Below are positions 1-6,030 of a DNA stretch of 10,115 bases, in pieces. The stretch's first letter is position 1, and every line of letters begins with the position of its first letter. Both the position numbers and the translations under genes were made by a program. The notes beneath the pieces are model-generated. The model made no database searches and was not told where the DNA came from. It saw only the letters and a list, made by a program, of their open reading frames with translations. This DNA is from Sulfurimonas sp. (lineage in GTDB: Bacteria; Campylobacterota; Campylobacteria; Campylobacterales; Sulfurimonadaceae), in contig JALUZQ010000107.1 in the NCBI GenBank assembly GCA_027011725.1, positions 1 through 10,115 of the forward strand, written 5' to 3'.

Positions 1-1
1 G

Positions 2-493
2 CACTATTTTGATAGAAAAGAGTTTTTTAACAAACTCCATAAACTCACTGACATACGCAATAAGCTCGGGCTGCGTTCAGGATTTAACACTATTGAAAAA
101 CTTCCGGGTGTTGCAAAGAGTGAGTATGCAATAACAGGCGTATTTCATAAACCTTATGTCAGAAAATATGCTGAGATTTTCACTGATAGGTACAAAAAAT
201 TTGCACTTATTCAAGGCAATGAAGGGACACCTGAGCTTTTTAGCAAAGGACGCCTCTGGATAGTTGAAAACCAAACAACGCAGGAGTATAAAATCGATCC
301 TGCCTACTACGGCATTAACTATAAAAAATCTTGGGAGTCCATCACACTTGAAGATTCCATAGAGCAGCTTAAAAATCCATCTGATGAGTACCTCAAACTC
401 GCTCGTCTAAACGCAGCGGTCTATCTTTTTATCACCGAAAATGCGAAAAGCATTGATGAGGCTTATGAGCAGGTAAAAGATACTACTTTTTAG
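2..493 (+). CDS. TrpD2/YbiB-like glycosyltransferase family 3 protein, C-terminal part (5' end outside window)
   Basis: An open frame enters from the left edge and ends at TAG 491-493, giving 163 residues of a C-terminal portion. It resembles the anthranilate phosphoribosyltransferase fold. A segment RNKLGLRSGFNTIEKL (about residues 19-34 of the fragment) sits where TrpD has its R..LG.RT.FN..GPL motif, and VFHKPYVRKYAEIF with ALIQGNEGTPEL follows as in TrpD 'G....Y.......AL...G.DG..E'. The last 30 residues form the usual NAA..L...... helix pair. The 'NTIEKL' in place of 'NLLGPLTNP' points to the TrpD2/YbiB branch rather than true TrpD; members of that branch are reported to bind nucleic acid, and no tryptophan role is proven. 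The 3' end overlaps the stop of the convergent peroxidase gene by 11 bases. The family is fairly likely; the function is uncertain because the N-terminal half is missing. Confidence 0.6.
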   Translation, partial: HYFDRKEFFNKLHKLTDIRNKLGLRSGFNTIEKLPGVAKSEYAITGVFHKPYVRKYAEIFTDRYKKFALIQGNEGTPELFSKGRLWIVENQTTQEYKIDPAYYGINYKKSWESITLEDSIEQLKNPSDEYLKLARLNAAVYLFITENAKSIDEAYEQVKDTTF

Positions 494-1556
494 TTAGATT
501 ATAATCCACAATTTCTCCATCGAGAGACTTTAAAAAGGCTTCAAGAGCATCAAGTTGCTCTTTTGTCAGATCAAGTCCGAGTTGATATTTTCCCATTATT
601 TGTATTGCTTCACGTAGCTCTTTTACGCTTCCATTATGAAAGTACGGTGCTGTTTTTGAAATATTTCTCAGTATAGGCACACGAAAGTAACGTGTCCCGT
701 TTTTACCTAAAAAACCACCTATATTCTTAAAAGGAAAAAGATGGTACATCTCAAAATTAAAATGCATTTGTGAAAAGTGTCTTTGATGTGTTTTTTCATC
801 AAAAGTAGTCGTCAGATCTATAATACTGTTGTACTCTCGGAGCGGGAATTTTTGGATCTTTTGTCCACCTATGGCAGGTCCAAAGTGACACGCTTTACAT
901 CCCATATCTATAAAGAGGTTCAGTCCTCTTTTTTCCTCTTGTGTAAGCGCATTCTCATCCCCTTCTAAAAACTCATCGTAACGACTTCGTGTCACTAACG
1001 TCTTCTCATAGGCTGCTATTGCTTTAGTGATGTTGTCAAAGGTAATTGCATCCTCGCCATATATGTTTTCAAATTCCCTACTATATTTTGGATTTTCTTT
1101 TACCCTGCTTTCTATAAGTTCAGGCGTAGATGCCATCTCAAATGTAGCCTGTGTTGGACCTTTTGCCTGATCTCGAAGTGACTTTGCCCGTCCATCCCAA
1201 AAAAGATGCTTTGAGTAGGCTGTATTTAAAACGGTAGGAGAATTAAGATGAGAAGGATTTGCTCTTTTTTTGTAGCCAATGGCAGTAGGTTTGCCATCTT
1301 CTCCGCCATTTTTTATATCATGACACGAAGCACACGATATAGTTCTATCGAGTGAGAGATTTTTATCAAAAAAAAGCTCTTCTCCGAGCTTTATTTTATC
1401 AATGCTTAAAGGATTGTATTTATCATCTACCTCACTTTTTAGCGTTGCAAAATCTTTTGGTATTGGCCGTAAGCCTTTGTCTAATGCCTTTTGCCTAAGA
1501 TTTTGTGTAGCATAGACAAAGACTACCGCCAAGCTTATAAATAGAACTTTTTTCAT
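483..1556 (-). CDS. Di-heme cytochrome c peroxidase, periplasmic (CcpA/MauG family)
   Basis: This predicted periplasmic enzyme reduces H2O2 to water with electrons from small c-type cytochromes. The 357 residues are a usual length. A signal peptide (residues 1-16, cleavage probably after VYA) is followed by two c-type heme motifs, CASCH at 75-79 and CKACH at 220-224, one per lobe. Family landmarks are LGEELFFD (57-64), NSPTVLN (105-111), FWDGRA (119-124) and RVPILRN...APYFHNGS (292-310). The start has a strong AGGAG six bases upstream. It is the last gene of a minus-strand run after siroheme synthase and a 125-aa protein, with a 29-base gap before it. Its 3' end overlaps the convergent gene by 11 bases. 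Such peroxidases are commonly induced at low oxygen, which fits the FNR-type box upstream of the run; that link is inferred. Confidence 0.93.
   Translation of the reverse strand: MKKVLFISLAVVFVYATQNLRQKALDKGLRPIPKDFATLKSEVDDKYNPLSIDKIKLGEELFFDKNLSLDRTISCASCHDIKNGGEDGKPTAIGYKKRANPSHLNSPTVLNTAYSKHLFWDGRAKSLRDQAKGPTQATFEMASTPELIESRVKENPKYSREFENIYGEDAITFDNITKAIAAYEKTLVTRSRYDEFLEGDENALTQEEKRGLNLFIDMGCKACHFGPAIGGQKIQKFPLREYNSIIDLTTTFDEKTHQRHFSQMHFNFEMYHLFPFKNIGGFLGKNGTRYFRVPILRNISKTAPYFHNGSVKELREAIQIMGKYQLGLDLTKEQLDALEAFLKSLDGEIVDYNLTKK
543..564 (+). terminator. Possible terminator for the TrpD2-like gene, inside the convergent peroxidase gene
   Basis: A perfect 7-bp stem AAGAGCA / TGCTCTT with a 6-base loop lies 50 bases after the TAG of the plus-strand gene and runs into TTTTG. 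The T run is short, and the hairpin lies in codons of the opposite-strand peroxidase gene, so it could be chance. No better candidate lies between the two convergent genes. Confidence 0.3.
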
Positions 1557-1585
1557 CTGCTACTCCTTTGAAAGTAGACTTTTTG

Positions 1586-1963
1586 CTAAATCCCAAAAAA
1601 TTTATGGAGCCACTCTCTCTCTTTTTGCGTCTCAATAAATATTTTTGTAATTGTTTGATTGTTATCGCCTAAGACTACAACATCATTTGCAACCACTTTA
1701 AGGTGTTTTCTTCCCCACTGTTTGTCCAAATCATCCATTCTATAAAGTGCATCAGCTGCGTTTGGCTTCTCTTTTTCACCTGTTTTTACATTGATAATAG
1801 TAAGACCACCCATTCTTTTTTCAAATTTATATGGGCTGTATACTTTTATCTCTTTATAAATTCTGTCTGCTTTTGCTTCTGGCGTTGCTTTTTGAATGGC
1901 AAAAAAGCCTAATGCAAAAAATGCAAACAACAACCCAAGAAAAAATCCTTTTTTTGCGTTCAT
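1586..1963 (-). CDS. Membrane-anchored 125-aa protein of unknown function
   Basis: I do not recognise this family. One hydrophobic segment (about residues 6-23) after a short basic start suggests an N-terminal anchor or uncleaved signal, with the remaining 100 residues outside the membrane. There are no cysteines and no heme motif. The soluble part alternates charged and beta-prone stretches (for example HLKVVANDVVVLG, 87-99), as in a small beta-rich domain. The ATG follows the TAG of the siroheme synthase gene directly (TAGATG), and a GGAG seven bases upstream lies inside that gene, so the two are probably translationally coupled. The cytochrome c peroxidase gene follows after 29 bases. Its place between a tetrapyrrole enzyme and a periplasmic heme enzyme suggests a role in heme-protein maturation or nitrogen-oxide respiration, but nothing in the protein itself shows this. 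Confidence 0.8.
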   Translation of the reverse strand: MNAKKGFFLGLLFAFFALGFFAIQKATPEAKADRIYKEIKVYSPYKFEKRMGGLTIINVKTGEKEKPNAADALYRMDDLDKQWGRKHLKVVANDVVVLGDNNQTITKIFIETQKEREWLHKFFGI

Positions 1964-2530
1964 CTACTTACTCCAACTTTCAATATATTTTTTTGCTTTT
2001 TCATCAAGCATTTTCATTCTCTCTTTCCCTTTGGGAAAACGTTTACGCAGAGCGCGCATCTCTTCTAAAAACCCACCGATACTCTCAGGAATCAGCTCTT
2101 GCAAATAACGTCTGAGATGTTTTGCCATTGCCGGTGATGCTCCAGAAGTGGATACTGCAATGGTCAAATCATCTTTTTTGATATATGATGGAAAGATAAA
2201 GTCACAATAATCGACCGAATCAACTGCATTACACAAACACTTATACTCTTTTGACTCTTCAAATATGGCACTTTGAAGAGGAATGTCATCTACTGCTACA
2301 ACAACTATGCTATATCCTGCAATATCACCTTTTTCATAGCTGCGTTTAGTATAATTTAAACGCAGTGCATCCATTTTAGCAAGCATCTCCTCTGAGAACT
2401 CTTGCGCAATGATTGTTATATCTTCACTAAAATCAAGCAGATGAACCAATTTTTCATAAGCAATCTTTCCACCACCTACTAATAAGATTTTTTTATCATC
2501 AAGCTTGATAAATGCCGGAAAGTATGCCAT
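1964..2530 (-). CDS. Siroheme synthase, precorrin-2 dehydrogenase/sirohydrochlorin ferrochelatase (Met8p/CysG N-terminal type)
   Basis: It is predicted to oxidise precorrin-2 to sirohydrochlorin with NAD+ and insert Fe2+ to give siroheme, in the cytoplasm. The 188 residues match the stand-alone Met8p-like form without the SUMT methyltransferase domain of full CysG. An N-terminal Rossmann fold shows PAFIKLDDKKILLVGGGKIA (5-24). NAVD at 101-104 places an Asp where CysG has its catalytic Asp104, and DFIFPS (110-115) and STSGASPAMAKHLR (127-140) are typical of the family. The C-terminal helices (about 148-188) form the small dimer domain. It heads the minus-strand run with the 125-aa protein and peroxidase, and is divergent from the siroheme decarboxylase gene 160 bases away, so maker and user of siroheme share one control region. 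A GGGG run lies about six bases before the start. Confidence 0.92.
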   Translation of the reverse strand: MAYFPAFIKLDDKKILLVGGGKIAYEKLVHLLDFSEDITIIAQEFSEEMLAKMDALRLNYTKRSYEKGDIAGYSIVVVAVDDIPLQSAIFEESKEYKCLCNAVDSVDYCDFIFPSYIKKDDLTIAVSTSGASPAMAKHLRRYLQELIPESIGGFLEEMRALRKRFPKGKERMKMLDEKAKKYIESWSK

Positions 2531-2616
2531 ATTTACCCCACTTCGTATAATTTCACTAAAATCATATCATATTAACTTTAGAGCCTAAGAATATCGTATA
2601 TAATAACAATATTTTA

Positions 2617-2658
2617 TTGATAAACATCAATTTAAAATAAAAAAAAGATAGATACAAT
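2617..2658 (+). promoter_or_regulatory. FNR/DNR-type box and -10 element of the siroheme decarboxylase operon promoter
   Basis: TTGATAAACATCAA (2617-2630) is a perfect match to the FNR/NNR/DNR consensus TTGAT-N4-ATCAA. A TACAAT -10 element (2653-2658) follows with the geometry of a class II promoter: the dyad centre would lie at -41.5 from a start at A2665, leaving a 26-base leader before the ATG at 2691. The start codon has no strong Shine-Dalgarno sequence. The same spacing and the same TACAAT recur upstream of the DUF2249 operon at 7654-7695. The 160-base region 2531-2690 also serves the divergent siroheme synthase gene. On that strand no good -10 sits at the matching distance, although AT-rich TATGAT-like sequences occur near 2560-2580. 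Activation is inferred from geometry only. Confidence 0.78.
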
Positions 2659-2690
2659 CATTTTATCTAATCTCAATACAAAGTAGCACT

Positions 2691-3689
2691 ATGAAGCAAG
2701 AAGTTTTATCGAGAATACAAAAGAAGTTTCCATTAGTTGAGAGACCTTTTGCAGTTATTGCAGAAGAGCTTGGCATTACAGAGGATGAAGTTTTAGAGAT
2801 TCTTCGTCAAGAGAAAGAAGCTAACATTATACGACAGACATCGGCCATCTTTGACACCAAGCGTCTTGGCTATAAATCATCACTCGTTGCGTTTAAAATA
2901 GATGCATCAAAAATAGACAATGCCGTTGCCATCATCAATGCACATCCTGGAGTATCGCACAACTATGAGCGTAATCATGAGTTTAACATCTGGTTCACTA
3001 TGGCAGTTGCACCTGACTCTAAACTTGGGCTTGAGCGCACCATCGAAATACTTGCAGAGCTTACAGAGGCTGAAGATTATATCATGCTGCCAACACTTAA
3101 ACTCTTTAAAATAAATGTCAAACTCAACACAACAGGTAAAGATGAGAAGAAAGAGAAGGTCAAAAAGGTCGTGCATAAGGATATAGAGCTCACACCTCTG
3201 CATCATCAGATCATTATGCGCGCACAAAATGACATCGATTTTGTCCAAGAACCTTTTAAAGGTATCATCGATGAACTTGACATTGACTACGATACATTTT
3301 TTACAACACTCCAAGAGTTGCAAGAAGCAGGTGTTATGCGAAGATTTGCTTCCATTCTCAACCACCGTAAAGCAGGTTTTAATGCAAATGCAATGGTTGT
3401 CTGGGATGTCGATGAAGAAAATGGAGAAGCAATCGGTGAAAAAGCCGCTGCGTTTAGTGCGGTAAGTCACTGTTATTTACGTCCAAAATATGAAAACTGG
3501 CCATATAACCTTTTCACGATGGTACATGGCAAAACAACTGAGGAGACAAACGCAATGATAGAGGAGATGGCACAAGAGATAGAGTCAAAATCACATATGC
3601 CGCTCTACTCATCACGCGAATTTAAAAAAGTACGTATAGAGTACTTTACCCCTGAGTTTGAAAAATGGGAGGAAAAACACAATGGATAG
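2691..3689 (+). CDS. Fused two-domain siroheme decarboxylase (NirD-NirL / AhbA-AhbB type)
   Basis: Proteins of this type remove two acetate carboxylates from siroheme, giving 12,18-didecarboxysiroheme for heme d1 of cd1 nitrite reductase, or for heme b by the Ahb route. The 332 residues hold two Lrp/AsnC-like units. The first (1-145) has the NirD-like start FPLVERPFAVIAEELGI (13-29) and HPGVSHNYERNHEFNIWF (85-102). A Lys/Glu-rich linker (about 147-165) follows. The second unit (166-332) has PFKGIIDELDI (188-198), GVMRRFASILNHRKAGFNAN (214-233) and SHCYLRP...WPYNLFTMVHG (259-280), hallmarks of the decarboxylase subunits. Such proteins are often misnamed AsnC regulators. Here both subunits are in one chain, so an internal heterodimer-like pair is likely. 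It opens a five-gene operon behind an FNR-type box. Whether the product is heme d1 or heme b cannot be told, since nirS, nirF, nirJ or ahb genes are not in view. Confidence 0.88.
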   Translation: MKQEVLSRIQKKFPLVERPFAVIAEELGITEDEVLEILRQEKEANIIRQTSAIFDTKRLGYKSSLVAFKIDASKIDNAVAIINAHPGVSHNYERNHEFNIWFTMAVAPDSKLGLERTIEILAELTEAEDYIMLPTLKLFKINVKLNTTGKDEKKEKVKKVVHKDIELTPLHHQIIMRAQNDIDFVQEPFKGIIDELDIDYDTFFTTLQELQEAGVMRRFASILNHRKAGFNANAMVVWDVDEENGEAIGEKAAAFSAVSHCYLRPKYENWPYNLFTMVHGKTTEETNAMIEEMAQEIESKSHMPLYSSREFKKVRIEYFTPEFEKWEEKHNG

Positions 3690-4086
3690 ATTTTTTGTAC
3701 TAGAGACCCCTTACATCGTCATAATGCTCTTTTTTCTTGGAGTGACTGCCTTTGTCACAACAAGAGACTTTATGCCAAAGGGTGCCTTTAAAAAAGGAAT
3801 GATAGGAATATTTGGCATTTTTGCCATAATGATCGGCTTGCACTACTATGTCACAAGTGCACGAATGGATGGTGTGAAAGAGATATTTAACAATGGTGAA
3901 ACCATTATATGTGAAAATAAAATGCGAAGAACCATCTCTCAATCTGTACTCATCTCAAAAAAACTTGGCTGGAGACTTGAAGGTGACTACTTTAAAAACC
4001 CTGACTTTGAAAGAGATTTTCTTACAGCACGCTGTGTTGACTATGCACCAATAGCAGCCGAAGCGAAAGAGAAAAAAGAGCAGTAA
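3682..4086 (+). CDS. Two-TM membrane protein of unknown function (134 aa)
   Basis: I do not recognise this family. The start is taken at ATG 3682 because GGAGG (3668-3672) lies nine bases upstream; an earlier in-frame ATG at 3658 lies inside the previous gene and has no such site. The gene overlaps the decarboxylase stop by 8 bases. Two hydrophobic helices (about residues 11-26 and 39-57) are joined by a short loop with basic residues, then comes a soluble domain of about 75 residues. That domain has two cysteines (C77, C118) and a segment ISKKLGWRLEGDYFKNPDFE (91-110), and ends in a Lys/Glu-rich tail. No heme motif is present. The TAATG overlap with the five-heme cytochrome gene implies coupled translation and perhaps a shared membrane complex with the cytochrome. 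That is inferred from gene order only. Confidence 0.85.
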   Translation: MDRFFVLETPYIVIMLFFLGVTAFVTTRDFMPKGAFKKGMIGIFGIFAIMIGLHYYVTSARMDGVKEIFNNGETIICENKMRRTISQSVLISKKLGWRLEGDYFKNPDFERDFLTARCVDYAPIAAEAKEKKEQ

Positions 4087-5246
4087 TGAAAACATTTCTA
4101 CTCCTCTCTCTTTTACTCTCCTCTTTAAATGCCCTAGATGCTTTCACTTCTTCAAGTGTCTGTCAAAAATGCCACCCTGTCATCTACAATGAGTACTACC
4201 ACTCACAGCACAGAAAAGCTTCCATCTTTTCAGACCCAATCCATAAAGCTGTCTGGGACAAGCATCCATACAAGAAAAAAGGAATGTATAAGTGTGCCAA
4301 ATGCCATACACCCAATGATAAAGTGATCTTAAGCAAACTCGAAAAGCATGAAAAAGCCCTACCTGTGAAGAACAAGGGACAACTCGAAGGAGTATCATGC
4401 GTTTCATGTCATAACATAAAAAGCATTGAAAAACATGCACGATCAAATACAAATGTCATTACAAGCAACAAACATACGCTTTACTCTGCTAGAGAGAGTG
4501 AAAAAAACAATAGTGACAAAAAATACAAGATGCAAAAGAGTCTCTTTGGATTTGTAACAAAGAAAAGTGGTTCACCCTATCATGACATAGACTTCACAAA
4601 TGAGCTTTTTTACAATGGAAATGTCTGCATGGGCTGTCATTCTCATAAAGAAAATGCGCATAAATTACAAGTGTGTACCTCTAAAATAACAGCACATCCA
4701 AACAGTGAAAAAGAGAACTGTATCACTTGTCATATGCCAAAAATCCCAGGAAGCTTTACAACACTTAGAGATACAAAAACACATAGATTTCACGGCTTTA
4801 GCGGTGTAAGCCATAAAGCGAGTATGCTTCGCCAGTATATCAAGCTAACATATGAGAAAAAGCCTCAAGGTTTTGATGTTATCATCTACAACTCAGCAAA
4901 CCATCCACTGCTTTTACATCCGCTTCGTGTCGGTATGCTTAAAGTCAGCATCAAACGCAGCAATAAGAACATTGCGCTAGATCCTGTGAAGTTCATCCGT
5001 ATCATAGGCAAAGACAAACACCCTGCTCCACCGTGGGTAGCTACAGAGGTCTTAAAAGATACACAAATTCAGGCAAAAGAGCATAGAGTTATTCATTTTA
5101 ACACTGATTTAGAGCCTAATGATGAGCTTATTGTCACGCTTGGCGACTACTTGGTGAATCCTAAAATGGCAAAAAAACTAGGTCTCAATAAGCCGCAATT
5201 CACTGCGTTTAGAATCTTTAAAGAGGAGCATTTCAATGTTAAATAG
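4086..5246 (+). CDS. Five-heme c-type cytochrome, periplasmic
   Basis: A signal peptide (residues 1-16, cleavage probably after LNA) is followed by five CXXCH heme-binding motifs: CQKCH 26-30, CAKCH 70-74, CVSCH 105-109, CMGCH 181-185 and CITCH 212-216. Spare histidines near them (for example H39, H42, H53, H60) could be distal ligands. The opening VCQKCHPVIYNEYYHSQH resembles the C..CH..IY.EW..S.H start of cytochrome c554-like multiheme proteins. Residues about 245-386 carry no hemes and look like a beta-sandwich domain, as in some multiheme cytochromes. It probably moves electrons in the periplasm, or is a small nitrogen- or sulfur-compound redox enzyme; the sequence does not tell which. 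It sits in the operon after the siroheme decarboxylase and a two-TM protein, with a 1-base TAATG overlap before it and an 11-base overlap with the next small gene. Confidence 0.9.
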   Translation: MKTFLLLSLLLSSLNALDAFTSSSVCQKCHPVIYNEYYHSQHRKASIFSDPIHKAVWDKHPYKKKGMYKCAKCHTPNDKVILSKLEKHEKALPVKNKGQLEGVSCVSCHNIKSIEKHARSNTNVITSNKHTLYSARESEKNNSDKKYKMQKSLFGFVTKKSGSPYHDIDFTNELFYNGNVCMGCHSHKENAHKLQVCTSKITAHPNSEKENCITCHMPKIPGSFTTLRDTKTHRFHGFSGVSHKASMLRQYIKLTYEKKPQGFDVIIYNSANHPLLLHPLRVGMLKVSIKRSNKNIALDPVKFIRIIGKDKHPAPPWVATEVLKDTQIQAKEHRVIHFNTDLEPNDELIVTLGDYLVNPKMAKKLGLNKPQFTAFRIFKEEHFNVK

Positions 5247-5403
5247 AGTAAAAAGATACTCCATGGCTCTTGTTTTTTTGTTTTTAGTCATTGGACTTAT
5301 GCTTCTTGCCACACTTGGCGTTGAAAATTTTGGAGACCATCTTCTCAAAGATTCTCACATACAAACAACCATGAAACCAAAAGGAGAGAGGTTAGCGTTA
5401 TGA
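5236..5403 (+). CDS. Small single-TM membrane protein (55 aa), unknown function
   Basis: This short frame is easily missed. An ATG at 5236 follows GAGGAG (about 5223-5228) at good distance, overlaps the end of the five-heme cytochrome gene by 11 bases, and runs to TGA 5401-5403, where it overlaps the next ATG in an ATGA junction. The 55-residue product has a basic N-terminus (MLNRVKRYS), one hydrophobic helix (about 10-29) and a short polar tail with two histidines. By the positive-inside rule the N-terminus should be cytoplasmic and the tail periplasmic. No family is recognised. The ribosome site, the overlaps at both ends and the membrane character together make it a real gene rather than a chance frame. 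It could be a small subunit or assembly factor of a membrane complex with its neighbours. Confidence 0.78.
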   Translation: MLNRVKRYSMALVFLFLVIGLMLLATLGVENFGDHLLKDSHIQTTMKPKGERLAL

Positions 5404-5693
5404 GTTTGACACTTTTACTCGGTATTGGGGTGGCGATCACCATTATTTTTCACTTCATTGGCGTCTACGTGGGAGCTAAAAAAATTGTATGGATAGCTCT
5501 TGTACTCATTTGGGCGGCGGTAATATCTGTAGCAACAGGAGAGGTAAAACCTAAAGCATATGATGAAATAAAAGCGATGCAGGGAAAATATGAAGATACA
5601 GATAAGCTCATAAAAGAGTCGATGCCAGAAGTATCACTCTATGAACTCATCAAAATTAAAAACAGTTACCTAGCGCATGAGAATAACGAATAA
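5400..5693 (+). CDS. Two-TM membrane protein of unknown function (97 aa)
   Basis: Two adjacent hydrophobic helices (about residues 3-24 and 28-46) separated by GAKK form a hairpin, followed by a polar tail of about 50 residues with an amphipathic, coiled-coil-prone stretch (54-90). H18 in the first helix is the only histidine within the membrane. No known domain was recognised. The ATG overlaps the stop of the 55-aa gene by 4 bases (ATGA), and GGAGAGAGG lies just upstream. It is the last gene of the plus-strand operon, and a hairpin with a T run follows 20 bases after its stop. With the preceding small membrane proteins it could form the membrane part that links the five-heme cytochrome to the quinone pool; this is inference from order alone. 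Confidence 0.82.
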   Translation: MSLTLLLGIGVAITIIFHFIGVYVGAKKIVWIALVLIWAAVISVATGEVKPKAYDEIKAMQGKYEDTDKLIKESMPEVSLYELIKIKNSYLAHENNE

Positions 5694-5711
5694 TATCATG
5701 CCTTTGAAGTT

Positions 5712-6017
5712 TTAAGCACCCAGTGCTTTTTTTACATTATCGTCTGCCATAGAGATGTTCCACTCCGGTTCCCAGACAACCTCAACATCTACCTCTTTTA
5801 CATTTGGCAGCTTCTCTACAGCCTCTTTTACCCATTGTAAAATCATTTGATGCAGAGGACAAGCCTTCGTTGAGAGTGTCATAGTAACTTTTACATTTCC
5901 CTCATCATCACTGCTTGCATCATAAATGAGTCCCATCTCTACAAGGTTAAAACCAACTTCAGGATCTATAACCGTTGAGATCGCTTGAAATATTTCATCT
6001 TTTGTATACATTGCCAT
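5712..6017 (-). CDS. DUF59/MIP18-PaaD family protein, likely Fe-S cluster assembly or transfer
   Basis: The 101 residues form a single DUF59 domain, the family of SufT, PaaD and MIP18 that helps load Fe-S clusters on client proteins in the cytoplasm. Visible landmarks are IDPEVGFNLVEMGLIYD (17-33), MTLSTKACPLHQMI (46-59) with the conserved Cys53, and VEVVWEPEWNISM (78-90). The C-terminal DUF1858-type or SUF-specific extensions are absent, so this is the minimal form. AGGA lies 8 bases before the first ATG; a second ATG two codons later is possible. It is the last gene of a minus-strand operon, 13 bases after the polytopic membrane protein and downstream of a DUF2249-like gene. The client is unknown; it may be maturation of a metal site in the operon's own products. 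Confidence 0.9.
   Translation of the reverse strand: MAMYTKDEIFQAISTVIDPEVGFNLVEMGLIYDASSDDEGNVKVTMTLSTKACPLHQMILQWVKEAVEKLPNVKEVDVEVVWEPEWNISMADDNVKKALGA
5714..5733 (+). terminator. Rho-independent terminator of the plus-strand operon, overlapping the convergent gene's stop
   Basis: A perfect 6-bp stem AAGCAC / GTGCTT with a CCA loop is followed by a T run to 5733, placed 20 bases after the stop of the 97-aa protein gene. Its DNA also encodes the last codons (ALGA, stop) of the DUF59 gene on the other strand. In the minus direction no T run follows, so it should act on the plus strand only. Confidence 0.7.
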
Positions 6018-6030
6018 TATTTTTTCCTTA

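Noticed and set aside
2531..2616. FNR-type activated promoter for siroheme synthase with the same spacing on the minus strand
   Set aside because: The bases 30-35 from the dyad centre read ATATTC on that strand, a poor -10 element; another promoter is more likely.
2907..3470. Minus-strand 187-residue frame opposite the decarboxylase gene
   Set aside because: Cysteine-rich, low-complexity antisense product of a clear plus-strand gene; no family resemblance.
3658..3681. Upstream start at 3658 for the two-TM protein
   Set aside because: It would lengthen the overlap with the decarboxylase gene, lacks a ribosome site, and GGAGG is placed well for ATG 3682.
2691..3689. AsnC/Lrp family transcription regulator
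   Set aside because: The HTH-like folds are shared, but the HNYERNHEFNIWF and SHCYLRP...WPYNLFTMVHG segments, the double unit and the divergent siroheme gene indicate a siroheme decarboxylase.
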